Below, in pieces: positions 22,950 through 35,966 of a DNA stretch of 64,000 bases. The number at the start of each line of letters is the position of its first letter. Positions within the stretch are counted from its first letter, which is position 1. The position numbers were made by a program, and so were the translations under genes. The stretch comes from Absidia repens. Taxonomy: Eukaryota > Mucoromycota > Mucoromycetes > Mucorales > Cunninghamellaceae. The stretch covers positions 1,240,001 to 1,304,000 of the forward strand of contig MCGE01000007.1 in the NCBI GenBank assembly GCA_002105175.1. The letters run 5' to 3'. The notes beneath the pieces were generated by a model that worked only from the letters and a program-made list of their open reading frames with translations, did no database searches and had not been told where the DNA came from.

Positions 22950-25900
22950 ACATATCATTTCCCCCCCTCTATAGCATTTTTTTTTTAATATCGTCATTTA
23001 TTTATTTCATAGTTTGTAGTCCTTTAGCATTCTTCACTCCCCCCTTTCCTATCCTCCACAATTTTTTTTTTGTATCTTTAATAATAAAGGTTTATTGTGA
23101 TTCTTAGATTTTATTAATTTTTTGATTTTGACTGATCGATACCCTCTTTATATTGTTATGTTATTGTTGTGTTATTGTTGTGATTAATATGGAGCTGAGT
23201 ATTGATTATCATGTGGAAGTTGTTGAATGTGTTGCTGAAATTGAAATTATTTACTGCAAGATGATATTAGCTGGATACTTTGGAAGAGCGGGATACAGTG
23301 ATCATTTATAATAAGTCATGGGTAGATGGAAGGCATACAGTATAACAACAGTAATGATATTCTTGTGATCTTCCTCTGTTACTTGACATTGTGACGTTAA
23401 TGATTTACATCGGATGGTTTCAATTTTTTTTTTTTTTTTTTTTTTTGACTATGAGGAAACCATGAATCGTTACATTAGTATATGGTGCAGTTCAGCAAGA
23501 GTGTAATAGAAATTGAGCCTCCCAAAAAAATGTTAGGGACGATGTAGTGCGCTGCAATCATTGTTTTTTATACCTAATATGAGCTCATCGCTGCTTACAT
23601 TCGTATTCCCCTTTTTTGCTTTTTTTTTTTCATGCCTTCAACACGGTCTATTTTTTTTTTAAAAAAAAAGCATCCCTCTCATCCCTGTCTTTGATGCCCA
23701 GCCAGTGATGTATTTTTCAATATAGTAGAAGATGCACGGGACACAACAGTTGATCGAAGTCGGCTAATACCTAATTCTTTTATTTTTTTTTTTGCGCACA
23801 CCATTTTTTTTTTTTTTTTCGGAATAGGCACATGCACTGTACTATACGGAGTGTGTATAGCCATTCGTCAGGAAAATGTAATCAATCATATGAGAGGGGA
23901 TATGTACAAAAGTTACGAAGACAAGAAAGATTTTATTCAGATACTATGACGTCTGTCTAAGGGTGAGCTATTTAGGGTGTGTGGGGTAGGGGGAAGGAGG
24001 TATTTTTCTGCAGAATAAATATACTGTATGATAAAATACTCTAACGGGAGAAGGTACGTTATTCTGCGCTGAGTGACAAACTATTCTACTGTGAAGGAGT
24101 AAACTAAACGAGACTGAGCTACCTCATCATGACCGCCCAAAGCGTCAATAGAAGAGAATCATCATGTTGTTTGTTGGAAAAAGAAACGGAAAATATAAGG
24201 GGAGTTTCCAGTTCTTGCAATTGACAAAAAAAATTGCACGCAAGGACAATCCCAGAAACCAGTTTAAATCCCGCCCACGTGAATATTTATTTACTCCTTA
24301 ATTTTATCTTTCTCGCTCTCCTTTTTTTTCTTTTTCTTCTTCCTTTGAGGTTATGGTGATCTTAGATTAATGTCAGGACTAGTTTAAAAGGGGTTTCAGC
24401 TCAGGGATTACAAGATGCATGGGGAAACCCTTCCATTTTGGATCTCGGATCTGAAGGTACCATTAGTTTGCTTTTGGGATTCCTCAATAGCTTAGTTTAG
24501 TGTTTGTTTGACCATAGTTTGTAACTCCATCTGAATAAAAATATGACTATGTTTACAGCCTTCAATAAAATATGTCCCATTAGTCTCTCGTATGTCTTGT
24601 ACAATAGAGTCTTCTTTGACTGCCATCATCTCTTTTGATTGATGTTGTAACCGTTATTACACTTCAATAAAAGATGTCCCTTAATGTTTCCCTAGTCTTA
24701 TACTATACATTGTATTCGCCCTTGTTATACAATTCTCGCTTTACGTTAATACCCGCCACTCTTCAAATCTCACAAAAGACTCTGTCATTGGTCCTCCAAT
24801 AGATCCTTCTGTTGCATCACCTGTTAGAATGAACCCCTCGTCTTTAGTTTTAGTATCCCCCAAATATACTACAATAAAATATGCTTTCTTATTTATTTAC
24901 TATGCTCTGACTCTTAGGATAATAAACTATGTCACTATTGTAGTTGTTTTGCGGCTACCATCCACCCACTTTCTCTCTATAGACACTGGGGCTAATTGAT
25001 AGGCTTAGATCATTTATAATCACAGATAACCATATTTTCCTCCTTGGAGTATCAAATAAAATGAATTTAAGTGGTGCTGGGCGTGTAAACGCTGCTATAG
25101 AGTATTTTGCATTGTTTTCTAGCTTATCTAATAGCTTATCTAATGCTTACTTGCTGAATTACACTATACTAACGCTATCAAGTTAACAACTTTACGAATA
25201 GTTTGAAAGAAATGTACTTATACTAGGACTACATTGAATAATAGACTGACTTTGACTTATGGGACAAAGCGTTCATGCCCTAAAGCCAAAAAAAACCATA
25301 AAATTTCAACCACTCTTTTTTTTTTTTTTTTTTTTTAAGGTAGGAAATACCCTCTCATTAAAGTCAGGGTCAAAAAAAAAAAAAAAAAAAAAAAGTAGTT
25401 AAGACATGTAGGAATTGAACATGGTATACATTGATACACAAAGAAGGCCTCTGTATCAAATAAGGTTTGGCAATGGTAACACCCGCATGGGACAATCTAC
25501 TTGGGATCAGTAATAGGGCGTCGCTTCAATAGAAAGATCGGGAAAGTGACACCAAACTATTATTATCATCCAAAAAACGTATAGACTAGAGAGAAAAAAA
25601 AAAAGCAAGGTGTACGTAAAATGCCCATTGAACGCCACTATATTTTTCAAATGTCGATGACAAAGATAATAAATGATTTAAAACTAACAAGACAAATCAA
25701 AAAAGAGAAAGAGACAAGATAATAAGGATGATGCTAGTAAATGAGAGGGGTTTTTTTTTTATTGGACAATTTTCAATATGATCATAAAAGTGTATAAATA
25801 AATGGTGTAGGAACGGAGGCGGATGTAAAATAATAATACTAATACTATGTATTGCGGCAGGATTAATGTCAAACGTATATAATAAGAATAATAACAATAA

Positions 25901-25980
25901 TAAGGAGCATGGAGGAGGAGGAGGAGGAGGGAAATCCAATGTACACAAAACACACACGAAGAGTTTCGGTCTACCCTATC
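22950..25980. other. 3 kb region without a gene
   Basis: It contains the cotH 3' flank (AATAAA at 23083-23088), several T-runs of 15 or more bases, and a full copy of the dispersed repeat at about 24262-24960. It ends with the 3' flank of the minus-strand gene. Open frames (for example 23679-23864) look random. Confidence 0.55.
24262..24960 (+). repeat. Dispersed non-coding repeat, copy A
   Basis: It begins TTTAAATCCCGCCCACGTG, continues with a CT-rich tract, then GTCAGGACTAGTTTA, a conserved AGGGATTACAAGATGCATGG block, and repeated AATAAAATATG or AATAAAAGATG units. It aligns over about 700 bases with the reverse complement of 31690-32412, and less closely with 46235-46900 and 54250-54932. 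No open frame is shared between copies. The right border is approximate. Confidence 0.75.
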
Positions 25981-28063
25981 TTATCCATTGATTGGTCTGT
26001 AGCGTCGAGCAGTGGATGCGCCGGTCGAAGAAGATCTTGACACCGATGAGGAGTTCCATTGTTGTTGTAAATGAGTACCGCGCGAAGGCTGCCACATACG
26101 AGGATTGGTGGATGGTGTTGTTGCAGCGGTAGTGGTTGAGCGACGCACAAGTGGTGAATCACGCTGTTGCTGTAGTGGTGGCGGTGGTGGCGGTGGCGGC
26201 GGTCTACGAGAGGAGGAGGAAGCTGTCCTTGCTGAACTATGCCTTGTGACTCGTTGTGTTGGTGAATAATATACACCAGGCTGTTGTTGTTGTTGTTGCA
26301 AATGCCGTGACGATGATCTTTCATAATCCATATACCGACCTGTCGACCATGGCCGTTGAATTTCCTCGATCTCTTCATCATCATGAGCGTAATAGTAGTC
26401 CTCCCCTCCTCTAGGGTTGTCCGCGTTGCCGTCTTCGTCGTCATAGTAATAATACCGGTGTCGTCGATCGTTTCCTCTGTATTCGTACTCCTCCCCTCCT
26501 TCATCGTCATCGTCCATTGCTGCTGGCATATAGTGCTGTTGTCTTTGTCCGCGATGATGATGGATATATGGATGGTGGTACCTTGGCGTTCTTGGCATCG
26601 GTGCCATGCTGACAGTGTATTGTCCATCCTCATCCATGTCGTCGTCGATGACCTCATCTTCCTCCTGACCATAGTCTTCATAATCATGGTGATGGTCGCT
26701 GTTATAGTAATGATCAGGATAATGGCGTTGGTCGTATTCACTTTCGTCATAGTGTTCGTATGCCCCGCTGGTCACCGTATCGTCATCGTCATAGTAGTCT
26801 TCTTCTTCCATTTCCCGCTCCCGATCGTACATGTTGCCTCTATAATAATGTCCGCTGCTGCTACTGCTGCCTTGATTGTCATCATAATAGCCATCATCGT
26901 GGTCGTGATGATCATTGTAGAGTATATCGCCGCCATCAATAGCGTCCTCTTCGTCGACCCAGTGACTGTCCGGAACGAATACCTTGACCTGTGGTTGTGC
27001 GTCTGTAAATCGTACACGCCGCTTTCCCTTGACTGATTTTACTTGTTTGCGTTGTACTTTGGGCAATGATGGTGCGGATATAGATGGTGATGGTGCTGGC
27101 TGTTTTTGCTGTTGCTGCTGTTGTTGTTGCTTCCTTGGTTTGTCTTTGATTGATGATATCGCTTGTGCTTGGAGGTGTGATATAGGTGAGGTCATGGGTA
27201 TAAATGTGTTGATAGGTTTGCGCTGTGTATAGGATGAAGAGGGAGATAATGACTGAGGTACTGGTGAAGAGATGGAAGGACTAGACATGGCTTGGAGTTG
27301 CTGCTGTTGCTGTTGTTGGTGTAGTTGTTGATATTGAAGCATCTGTTGAAATTGATGTTGTTGTTGAAGCAAATGAGGCATCATGTTATTGATTGGCATC
27401 ATGGGGTGCGTTGGATTCATCATCATATTTCCAGGATTGGCACCACCACCATAAAACATATTGGCTTGCTGATAAAAATTGTTGGGAAACATGGATTGGC
27501 CAAACATACCGGGAGCCGCAGGGTTGAGACCTCCCGCAGTAGTTGCATTGGGAGCAGCAGCCGCCGAAGTAGGAGCGCCAACAGTAGTAGTCGATGAGGA
27601 AGAAGATGGAGTGACGGCATTACGATCAAAAGGAAGACTGGATACCATATGAATGATTTGAATAGATTCCGGTGGTAAAGGATACATGCCAGGTTTTGCC
27701 CAAAACGCAGGAAGCCATATAGGAGGATCCCCACGATAAGTACGCCGATCAAGATATAGTACAGGTCGAGCACGGTCCAGCCTTTTGTCATCAATGATAG
27801 GTTTGTTTTTGGTGGTATAGGGTCCAGTTACTAAAAATATATACAAGGTGATGAGTTGAAGAATTCTCCATAGTCTTGTTCTTTGAGGTGCGGTAGATTC
27901 CTCCGCCCCCAATGAATCCCATATTGTTATTGTGTACTTACCTAATACTATTGGCGCTTGGCCAGTCGAGGTCGTTTCCTTTTTTATTTGAATGGTTGTT
28001 GTGGCATCATCAGAACTACAAACATAGTGAAGAAGGATCGGAACTTCTTTTCCATATTCGCTG
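25981..28063 (-). CDS. Low-complexity protein rich in Gln, Asp, Tyr and His (5' end unresolved)
   Basis: The main exon (27830-25981) encodes about 615 residues, preceded by an exon ending at 27942 (donor GTAAGT). Splicing joins ..TSTGQAPIVL to VTGPYTTKNKPIIDD in frame. The N-terminal part (DRARPVLYLDRRTYRGDPP) looks conserved and foldable. The rest holds Met/Asn/Gln-rich segments, poly-Gln runs, a basic patch KVQRKQVKSVKGKRRVRF, a long Asp/Tyr/His-rich acidic region and a poly-Pro run. The upstream exon is open to at least 28063 but has no in-frame ATG, so a further 5' exon is missing. I do not recognise a family. The length and composition suggest a nuclear or RNP-type disordered protein, but this is only a guess. 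Confidence 0.6.
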
Positions 28064-28861
28064 CTGTTAAATACTTTGGCCGCCAGTGTGAATAATTATT
28101 TTTTCAGACAAAGGATAAAATAATATAAATATTTTTTTGTATGTAAAAAGTAGTAACAACAAAAGAAAAAAAAAATTAGTGGGAGGAAGAAAGAAAAAAA
28201 AAAAAATCCCCCACTAACATATCTTCCCTCCCCCCCCCGTATTTTTGTATTAAAAAAAGAGAGTTTGGAGCAGCACAGACTTGCTATTTTGGGACTTGTT
28301 TTTAGCCGTCTTGTATCATAGTATGATATGATAGGTTTATCGAGATGATCTTGCTTTTCTTTTTATTCTTATTGTAATTTATTATGTTGACAATACAATG
28401 ACTACGGTATGATTATGAGACAGTACATATTTACATATATAAATAAGTATTGCTTACTATGGTAGGTTGTTGGCGGTCGTATTTTAATATCATTCTTCAT
28501 TATAGTTTGGACTTGACTGTTGTTCCTCTTGCTATATTATTCATATTCTATCATATTCTATCTAAATATATTAGCTTTTTATTCAATATCACCAGTGAAT
28601 AATACTACTGAGCTTATGCTAATCCACTTTTCATTTATTTTTTTCAGGTACAGTATCAATCTACAATGCAGCATTCAACGGCCGTTCGAAAGGAATATTT
28701 TAAAACGCCGCACACCGTTCATTCATTCGTGACTGACTCCCCACCAGAAAAAATAAAAACCAATAATAAACTACGCGCGTATAAGGCTCAAGTCCGTTTT
28801 TTGACATCTCCCTTCTTTCTTTCATCATATTCTCATCTCATCTTGACATTTTTCTATCATC
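28064..28861. other. Divergent intergenic region upstream of cct2
   Basis: It should contain the cct2 promoter and the unfound first exon of the minus-strand low-complexity gene. There are A- and C-runs near 28165-28245. No coding segment could be supported. Confidence 0.4.
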
Positions 28862-30983
28862 ATGGTAAAGAAAACACCCTTTTGTTTTATTTTATTTTTA
28901 CCATCCATGTACTTACTAATTCCTCTCTTTTATGTTACTCATAGTCCTTAGCACCAGTACAGATTTTCCAAGATCAGGCAACCGAAGAAAGAGCTGAAAA
29001 CGCTCGTTTGGTAAGTGGATCTTGTCATCTTGCTTATACTGATTTCATCTTACTCAAAGTCTATTTATTTACTCTTTATAGTCATCCTTCATTGGTGCCA
29101 TTGCTGTCGGTGATCTCGTCAAAAGCACCTTGGGTCCCAAGGGCATGGTATGTCACACATTTTCGTAGTAGAATACTTGACTTTTCACACTCATCGCTTG
29201 TTTATATAGGATAAAATCCTCCAATCTGCAACCACTGGTGAAATCCTTGTGACTAATGATGGTGCCACTATTTTGAAATCGATTGCTTTAGACAATGCTG
29301 CTGCCAAGGTATTAGTGAACATCTCCAAAGTCCAAGATGATGAAGTGGGTGATGGTACCACATCAGTGTGTGTGCTTGCTGCTGAATTACTTCGTGAAGC
29401 TGAACGACTTGTCAACCAACGTATCCATCCTCAAACCATCATCGAAGGTTACCGTATTGCCTCTCAAGCCGCCTATGACACATTGGAAGCCAGTGCCATT
29501 GACCATAGCAAAGACCAAGACTTATTCCGTCAAGATTTAATCAACATTGCCCGAACCACCCTCAGTTCCAAGGTGCTTTCTCAAGACAAGGAATACTTTT
29601 CAGAATTGGCTGTGGATGCTGTGCTTCGATTGAAGGGTTCTACCAACTTGGAAAACATTCAAATCATCAAGAAGCCCGGTGGTAAACTCATGGACTCTTA
29701 CTTGGATGAAGGTAAGCAACAAAAAAAAAAAAAGGTTCTTTATATTATGAACCACATTACTGAGCTTTTTTTTTCACTCTGTTTTGTGTTAGGTTTCATC
29801 TTGGATAAAAAGATTGGTGTCAACTGCCCCAAACGAATTGAAAACGCTAAAATTTTGATTGCTAACACACGTAAGTTTTTTTTTACTATGAGAAAATGTT
29901 TGGAGGTGTAGAAGTATCCGACACTCATGTCTTTTTCTTGTGATATTTATAGCCATGGATACCGATAAGATCAAAATTTTCGGCGCTAGAGTTCGTGTGG
30001 ACAGCACTGGCAAGCTCGCTGAATTAGAACGGGCCGAACGCAACAAAATGAAGGATAAGGTGGAAAAGATCAAGACACATGGTATCAATTGCTTTGTCAA
30101 TCGTCAACTTATCTACAACTGGCCTGAACAATTGATGGCGGATTCCGGTATTGCCAGTATTGAACATGCTGACTTTGAAGGCGTAGAACGTTTGGCTTTG
30201 GTGACTGGTGGTGAAATTGCATCTACCTTTGAACATCCTGAATTGGTGAAATTGGGTCAGTGCGATCTTATTGAAGAAATCATCATTGGTGAAGATAAGG
30301 TATTACATTAGGAAAAACGGTAGGTGGGGGAAGTATTATATGTGCTTATTTATTTGTTTTTGATATCTATCATTATATTAGTTGATTAAATTCTCAGGTG
30401 TTGCTGCTGGTGAAGCTTGTACCATCGTTCTTCGTGGTGCCACTCAACAAATTTTGGATGAAGCTGAACGTTCTTTACACGATGCCTTGTCTGTATTGTC
30501 ACAAACCGTCAAGGAACCCCGCACTGTGTTGGGTGGTGGCTGTTCTGAAATGCTCATGTCCAAGGCTGTGGATGAAATCGCCACCACGATTGCCGGTAAG
30601 CAAGCCATTGCGGCCGAATCTTTTGCTAAAGCTTTACGTCAAATGCCTACCATTCTTGCCGACAACGCTGGTTTTGATTCATCTGATCTGGTCGCTCAAC
30701 TTCGTGCTGCTCAATACAAGGGGGATGCTACCGCTGGTTTGGATATGGTGAACGGTGAAGTGGCCAATGTACGAGAACTCGGTATCACAGAATCCTTCAA
30801 ACTTAAGAAACAAGTCCTTTTATCTGCTTCGGAGGCCGCTGAAATGATTCTTCGTGTGGATGATATCATTCGATGTGCTCCTCGGTAAGTTACCTTTTTT
30901 ATTTTATTTTATCGAATGACGATGATCTTACTTACACCAATTATCGTTATGATTATGTTTTGAGTAGTCAACGACAAGGATAG
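28862..30983 (+). CDS. cct2: T-complex protein 1 subunit beta (CCT2)
   Basis: This is a subunit of the cytosolic chaperonin TRiC/CCT that folds actin, tubulin and other clients. Exons are 28862-28864, 28945-29010, 29082-29147, 29210-29711, 29793-29870, 29953-30299, 30382-30884 and 30968-30983, giving 526 residues. The first coding exon is only the ATG; the spliced start reads [19 protein letters not shown], matching the CCT2 N-terminus. Group II chaperonin motifs are [31 protein letters not shown] (60-67) and VGDGTTS (ATP binding, about 91-97). CCT2-type strings include [23 protein letters not shown] sequence, [18 protein letters not shown] and GGGCSEMLM. The tail is [15 protein letters not shown]. 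Orthology to the beta subunit is clear along the whole length. Confidence 0.96.
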
Positions 30984-31689
30984 ACGACATTTGGCATCTT
31001 TTTTTTGTTAGTTTTAGTTTTGTTGGTTATTTAGTTGTAGAAAAAAAAAAAAGAAAATCCTCTCTCCTTTCCCTTCAGAAAACATCATCATTTTATACAT
31101 AGTCTTTTTTTCAATAAAAAGTGATATATCTCAAGTACTTCTTTTATTATATTATGCATATGCGTTGAATGAATGAATATTTATTTATTTAAACAGTTGG
31201 CTTTACGGTAAAAGAAAGATGTGATGGATAAAGGGTGTTTTTGGACAAACCAAGTTCGTTAGCATTATAACTTTGCGGTGCCTCCAACTGCATTAGTTCT
31301 TGATATGGTATCAAACATGAACTAGGTGGGCTGAGTAACTTTTTTTTTTTTTAAACTGAGTGAGGCTGTAGTTTACAATATTGCTAACTTGGAAAGAACT
31401 GTGATCCTTTTGGGACTTGTATGGGAAAGATATGCGGCATAAGTTAATTGATATGAATAGTAGAGCGCGAATAGGAGCACGTTTAATATTAAATGACTTC
31501 AAACCGTCAACCAGTCATTAGACCTCTGAGATGGAGCAAGTAGTCATAGATACTGGAAAAATTGTGCAAAGTACTCTACATCTGCAGGTAACCACACAGC
31601 TCAAATCTAGCTTCATTTATATAATTGCGAAACATGGCTATCTTTATTAATAAATCTATAGGCGAGACTAGTGGGTGAATTGGAGAACA

Positions 31690-32412
31690 TGAGTCTGGCA
31701 GGAAACTCTCAAAACTGCTACAATAACCACATTTTTTCATAATCAGATGAGTCAGAGTATGGTTACTAAAAAAGCATAATTTATTGAAGCATATTGATAG
31801 ATATTAAAACTAAAGACGACGGGTTCATTGCGGCAAGGGATTTAGTGGGAGGGGTCTAATGAAGGTAGCATGAAGGAGACAATAAAAGAGTTAAAGAATG
31901 TTTAATGCTAATCTAAAGAGAAAATTGTAAAAAGGAATCTGATATAATGTACAAAGCACGAGAAATACTAAAGGGACATTCTTTTATTGATGGCATAGCA
32001 ATGGTCCGCACTAATCAATAGGGGATTGGTCATTAAAAAGGGATCTATTGCACAAGACATGAGATAGGCTAATGGGTCGGTTTTCATTGAAGTATGTGAA
32101 ACATGTTTTATTCAGATGTAGATATAGGCTATAAACAAACTATGACCAATCTAAGTTATTGGGGACTCCATGAGCCAACTAATAGTGCTTCTCAGTTCTG
32201 AATCCAAAATGGAAGGGTTTCCCCATGCATGTTGTAATCCCTGAGCTGGAAATCCTTCTAAACTAGTCCTGACACTAATCTAAGTCCACCACAACCCTAT
32301 AGGAGCCACATCATGAAGAACTAAAGAAGGGAAAAAAAAAGAAAATGAAAAGAGACAGAGCCAAAAAAAAAAAGGATGTAAATATAAATCCACGTGGGCG
32401 GAATTTAAAATG
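31690..32412 (-). repeat. Dispersed non-coding repeat, copy B
   Basis: This is the reverse-complement counterpart of copy A. The head, with CCACGTGG, is at 32385-32412. The GTCAGGACTAGTTTAGAAGG block is at about 32250-32275 and CATGCATGGGGAAACCCTTC lies at about 32211-32231. AATAAAA motifs punctuate the body. No shared open frame was seen. Confidence 0.75.
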
Positions 32413-33756
32413 TTTTCTTTAAGTGGAGGTGTTTTTTTCACAACAGTGACCACCACTATTTGACATCGGCAACACAGTTGTTGCCCTCTATATATTCCAT
32501 TTAAAAACAAGATGGAGCAATTCAATCTAGTTTAGTTGGCCCCTTTCACTGTAGAATAGTTTGCCACTCACCGTAAATTTCTTGTTTTCTCCCCATTAGA
32601 CCAGTTTGCTTACCGTATGTTTTCTACAGCATAATTACCACTTCACCCACACACACTCCTAAACGTATCGCTATTAAATATGTGTCTTAAAATTATCATG
32701 CGATTACATTGTTTAGTTTATTTTTCATAGTTTGTATTTTTATCTGAATAAAATATATCTTGGTGCTGAAATTCTCGCTTCCTCTGCCAGAACCGACCCA
32801 CTTCAAATGTCCGTCTGTTTTATAAAAATAAAAACTAATCAAGCCGCGTAACTTTGTTCCTTTTACCTTTACCATAATATTACTTGTTGATTGATTTTGT
32901 TGTCAGGCAAACAAAAACAAATCCTTAGTATATTTCGTGAGACCTAAATTCCTTGAACTGCATCATAGGTGTCCCTCTCCCTGATCCCAATACAAAGTCA
33001 GATAAATTAATTTCACTGGAGAAAAAACTTCATTACACTCTGTATTTTCCACTCATATTGAGTTCCGATGTGTTAAATAGTTTATGCATGACACTAAAAT
33101 ATACGGAAACTAGAGTTCGTGGTGTTTGACTCACAATGAAGCTCTCAATGTTAACCAAAAGTGCGGGGTCTCAGCTATTTATTTAATACTGCATGCAAAG
33201 CCAGCGGTGGGAATAAAAAACGTCGGATTTACTTTCGTAGCAAAAAAAAAAAAAAAAAAATCATCATCGAAACCCTACTAACTTCGCACTAATAAAAAAA
33301 AGGCGGCGTCTGAAAATGGTAAAGCTAAGGGACCACCTTGATTTCAACGTTTTCGTGGGGTGGAAGGGTTCCGATCACAATCGATAAAACTTACTCTTCA
33401 TATTTATGCGTATTATACCTAATTCTTAATGCAGATAGGTATGCTCACTATGTAAACTATCTTTACTGTTCTCCAAAGTTGAACTTTTTGACAGGTTCGA
33501 CAATCTTAATGAGCCATATCAAATACAGTAAAGATTTTCAAAACCTTAAAAATTTGTTCTCACGCTTTCATATGGATTTGTATAAAGGCTAAGGTTAAAT
33601 TATTATATACCGTGCATAGAGCATAATGGTTTATGCTAGGGGGGTTCATTGACAAAACTGAGATAAAGATATATCGTAGATAATAATCACAATGGTTTCA
33701 ACTGATAAACTCCAATTAATTAGTTGGTTATTATAGATAAGACGAGTGAAGAGTAG

Positions 33757-33783
33757 AGAGGTGGAGGGGGAGGGGGAGGGGCA
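33757..33783 (+). repeat. G-rich run (GGAGGGGG repeats)
   Basis: Four closely spaced G-runs of 4-5 bases are separated by single A residues, about 300 bases upstream of the PKA gene start. It could form a G-quadruplex. Confidence 0.5.
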
Positions 33784-34089
33784 TGAAGTCATAGATTAGA
33801 GGGCTCTCACTGATAATTATCAACGATGTAATGGGTTCTCTCAGAAATGTGTCCAACCAAAATGCATGAACCAAATTCTGCTACAGAAGCGGAACTTGAA
33901 TTTAATGAGATTAAAAATACACTTCTTACCTTTTTTTTTTCTTTTCCTTACCTGGTTATCTCTTGCTCTTTTTTTTGTGCAGTCTATTTATTCTATTCAT
34001 ACTGTAGACATAACAACAGTCGTCCCCGTTTCTTTTTTTTTTTTCACTGTCCTGTTTGAACCAACGACTTTACTAAGCCATAACTCAAG

Positions 34090-35966
34090 ATGGATCTTAT
34101 CAGCAAGGGTGTGGACATCTTACGATTATCAAGAAACGAACACGATAGGTCATCACCCACTCGATCCACCAGCCCTGCGTGTAGTATGGCAAGTGATGAT
34201 GGTAAGTGGGTAAAGTATAGCTTTCAAAGCGTATAGTTGTGCATCGACTCACTGACTGACTTATTTTACGTTTCTTACAGGGGCAGCGACGTGTGTCAGC
34301 ATCACCCCCATCCGCACACCAAGCAACGCTTCAGATCTAGCAGCTGAAGGAATCACCATCTCCTCATTAGACATGACTACACACTGGAATGGCAACAACA
34401 GGCACAACGACAACAATGAAAACGACAACAACACCGCATCCAACAACGAGCAATTGCCTTGTGCTATTCATCTGCCATCACCAACTCCTTTCAAGCACCA
34501 TCTTCATTTGGCTCTTTCACCATGCCATCCCTCACCTCTATCACCATATACTCAACATGAAACCACTGGAAAGCATGACGAAGATTATTTCTCTCAATCC
34601 ACCTCCACCAAACACAACCCATCTTCGCCTTCTTTCGATCTGTCGAGTGGCATCGATGACTGCATCAACCAGAGTCGAACCAGTAGTCTGACAAGTTCCC
34701 CTTCACTGGCAACAACAACACCAGCATTGTCTACCACCTCATCACCTGTCACCATTCCATCCACGCCTGCACCACGCTCACCCAACCGCCCGATTCATAC
34801 TGTTCGATCGCATAGCAACAAGAAATACGGGATGAGTGCCATTTTCAGCGGCAGTGCCGCTCGTCGACGGTATTGGGGGAAACGGAACAAGCATCGCAAA
34901 CTTCGACTGGACGATTTCCATATCAAGCAAACACTCGGGACTGGCGCCTGCGGTCGTGTGCATTTGGCCCAGAGCAAATTCAACAAGAAACATTATGCCA
35001 TCAAGACCCTGAACAAACATGAGGTGGTGCGCAAGAAACAGGTAGATCATACCAACAACGAATTCACCATCTTACGGGATATGTACCATCCGTTCTTGGT
35101 CACACTCTGGGACGCCTTTCAAGATGACTGCCATTTATTCATGGTCATGGATTATGTTCCTGGTGGTGAACTTTTTCGTGAATTGCGACGACAAAAGGTA
35201 ACAAAAAACCAAAAAAAAAAAAAAAAGGGGAAGGGTGGGGGGGTTCCCGGAAAAATTTCAATATTCTGACATCTTTCCTTGTCTCCTATATTAGAAATTT
35301 TCTCAAGAAGCTGTGCGATTCTATGCCGCCGAGGTGATTCTTGCTTTGGAATACTTACACGCTAACGAAATCATCTACCGGGATTTGAAGCCCGAGAATA
35401 TTCTTTTGGATGAACGGGGACATGTCAAGCTGACGGATTTTGGATTTGCGAAACGAGTCCCGACGTATACATACACGGTGTGTGGCACGCCCGACTACCT
35501 TGCTCCTGAAATGATTCGATCACAAGGCTATACACTTGCGGTGGATTGGTGGTCTCTTGGTGTTCTGATCTATGAAATGCTGGTGGGCAAGCCTCCTTTT
35601 GCCGACACCAATCCGGTAAACCTCTATGAAAAGATTTTGGACTGTCGCATTGACTGGCCCGACGGGTTTGACCCGGTGATCATGGACTTGTTATTGGGTT
35701 TGTTGACCCCAAATGTGGCACAACGGTATCGCGGGACAAACAACGATGGCTATCGGGATATTAAACAACACCCTTGGTTCGCCTCTATCGACTTTGACTT
35801 GGTCTTTCGACGCCAGGTGATGCCCCCTTATATACCCTCCGTCATGAATGATGGTGATAGTGCCTGCTTTGCAAAATACAAGGAGATCGGTCACCCTTAT
35901 GGAGCACATCATCATTCGTCGCCACCGTTTACTGATCAACACCGCTCAAAGTTCCCTGCCTTTTGA
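34090..35966 (+). CDS. cAMP-dependent protein kinase catalytic subunit, with long N-terminal extension
   Basis: This is an AGC-family Ser/Thr kinase of the PKA catalytic type. Exons are 34090-34201, 34281-35197 and 35295-35966, giving 566 residues. Residues 1 to about 245 are a Ser/Thr/Asn/Pro-rich, probably disordered extension. The kinase domain starts at LDDFHIKQTLGTGACGRV (P-loop 257-264). It has AIK with Lys279, YRDLKPEN with catalytic Asp373, DFG (391-393), the activation-loop Thr404 in YTYTVCGTPDYLAPE, and VDWWSLGVLIYEML. The C-terminal tail ends exactly in FPAF, an F-x-x-F hydrophobic motif as in PKA. The QRYRG...DIKQHPWF segment is also PKA-like. Intron 2 interrupts the catalytic domain after RELRRQK. 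The regulatory subunit is not in the window. Confidence 0.9.

Larger units (their letters stand above)
30984..34089. other. 3.1 kb region without a gene
   Basis: It holds the cct2 3' end (AATAAA at 31113-31118), repeat copy B (31690-32412, inverted), scattered AT-rich sequence and a G-rich run at 33757-33783. Candidate frames such as 33338-33592 show no family signal. Confidence 0.55.

Noticed and set aside
25375..25480. Possible minus-strand pol III gene (TGTTCAATTCC then a long T-run)
   Set aside because: It has a B-box-like match and terminator only. No A box at proper spacing and no stable tRNA-like fold was found.
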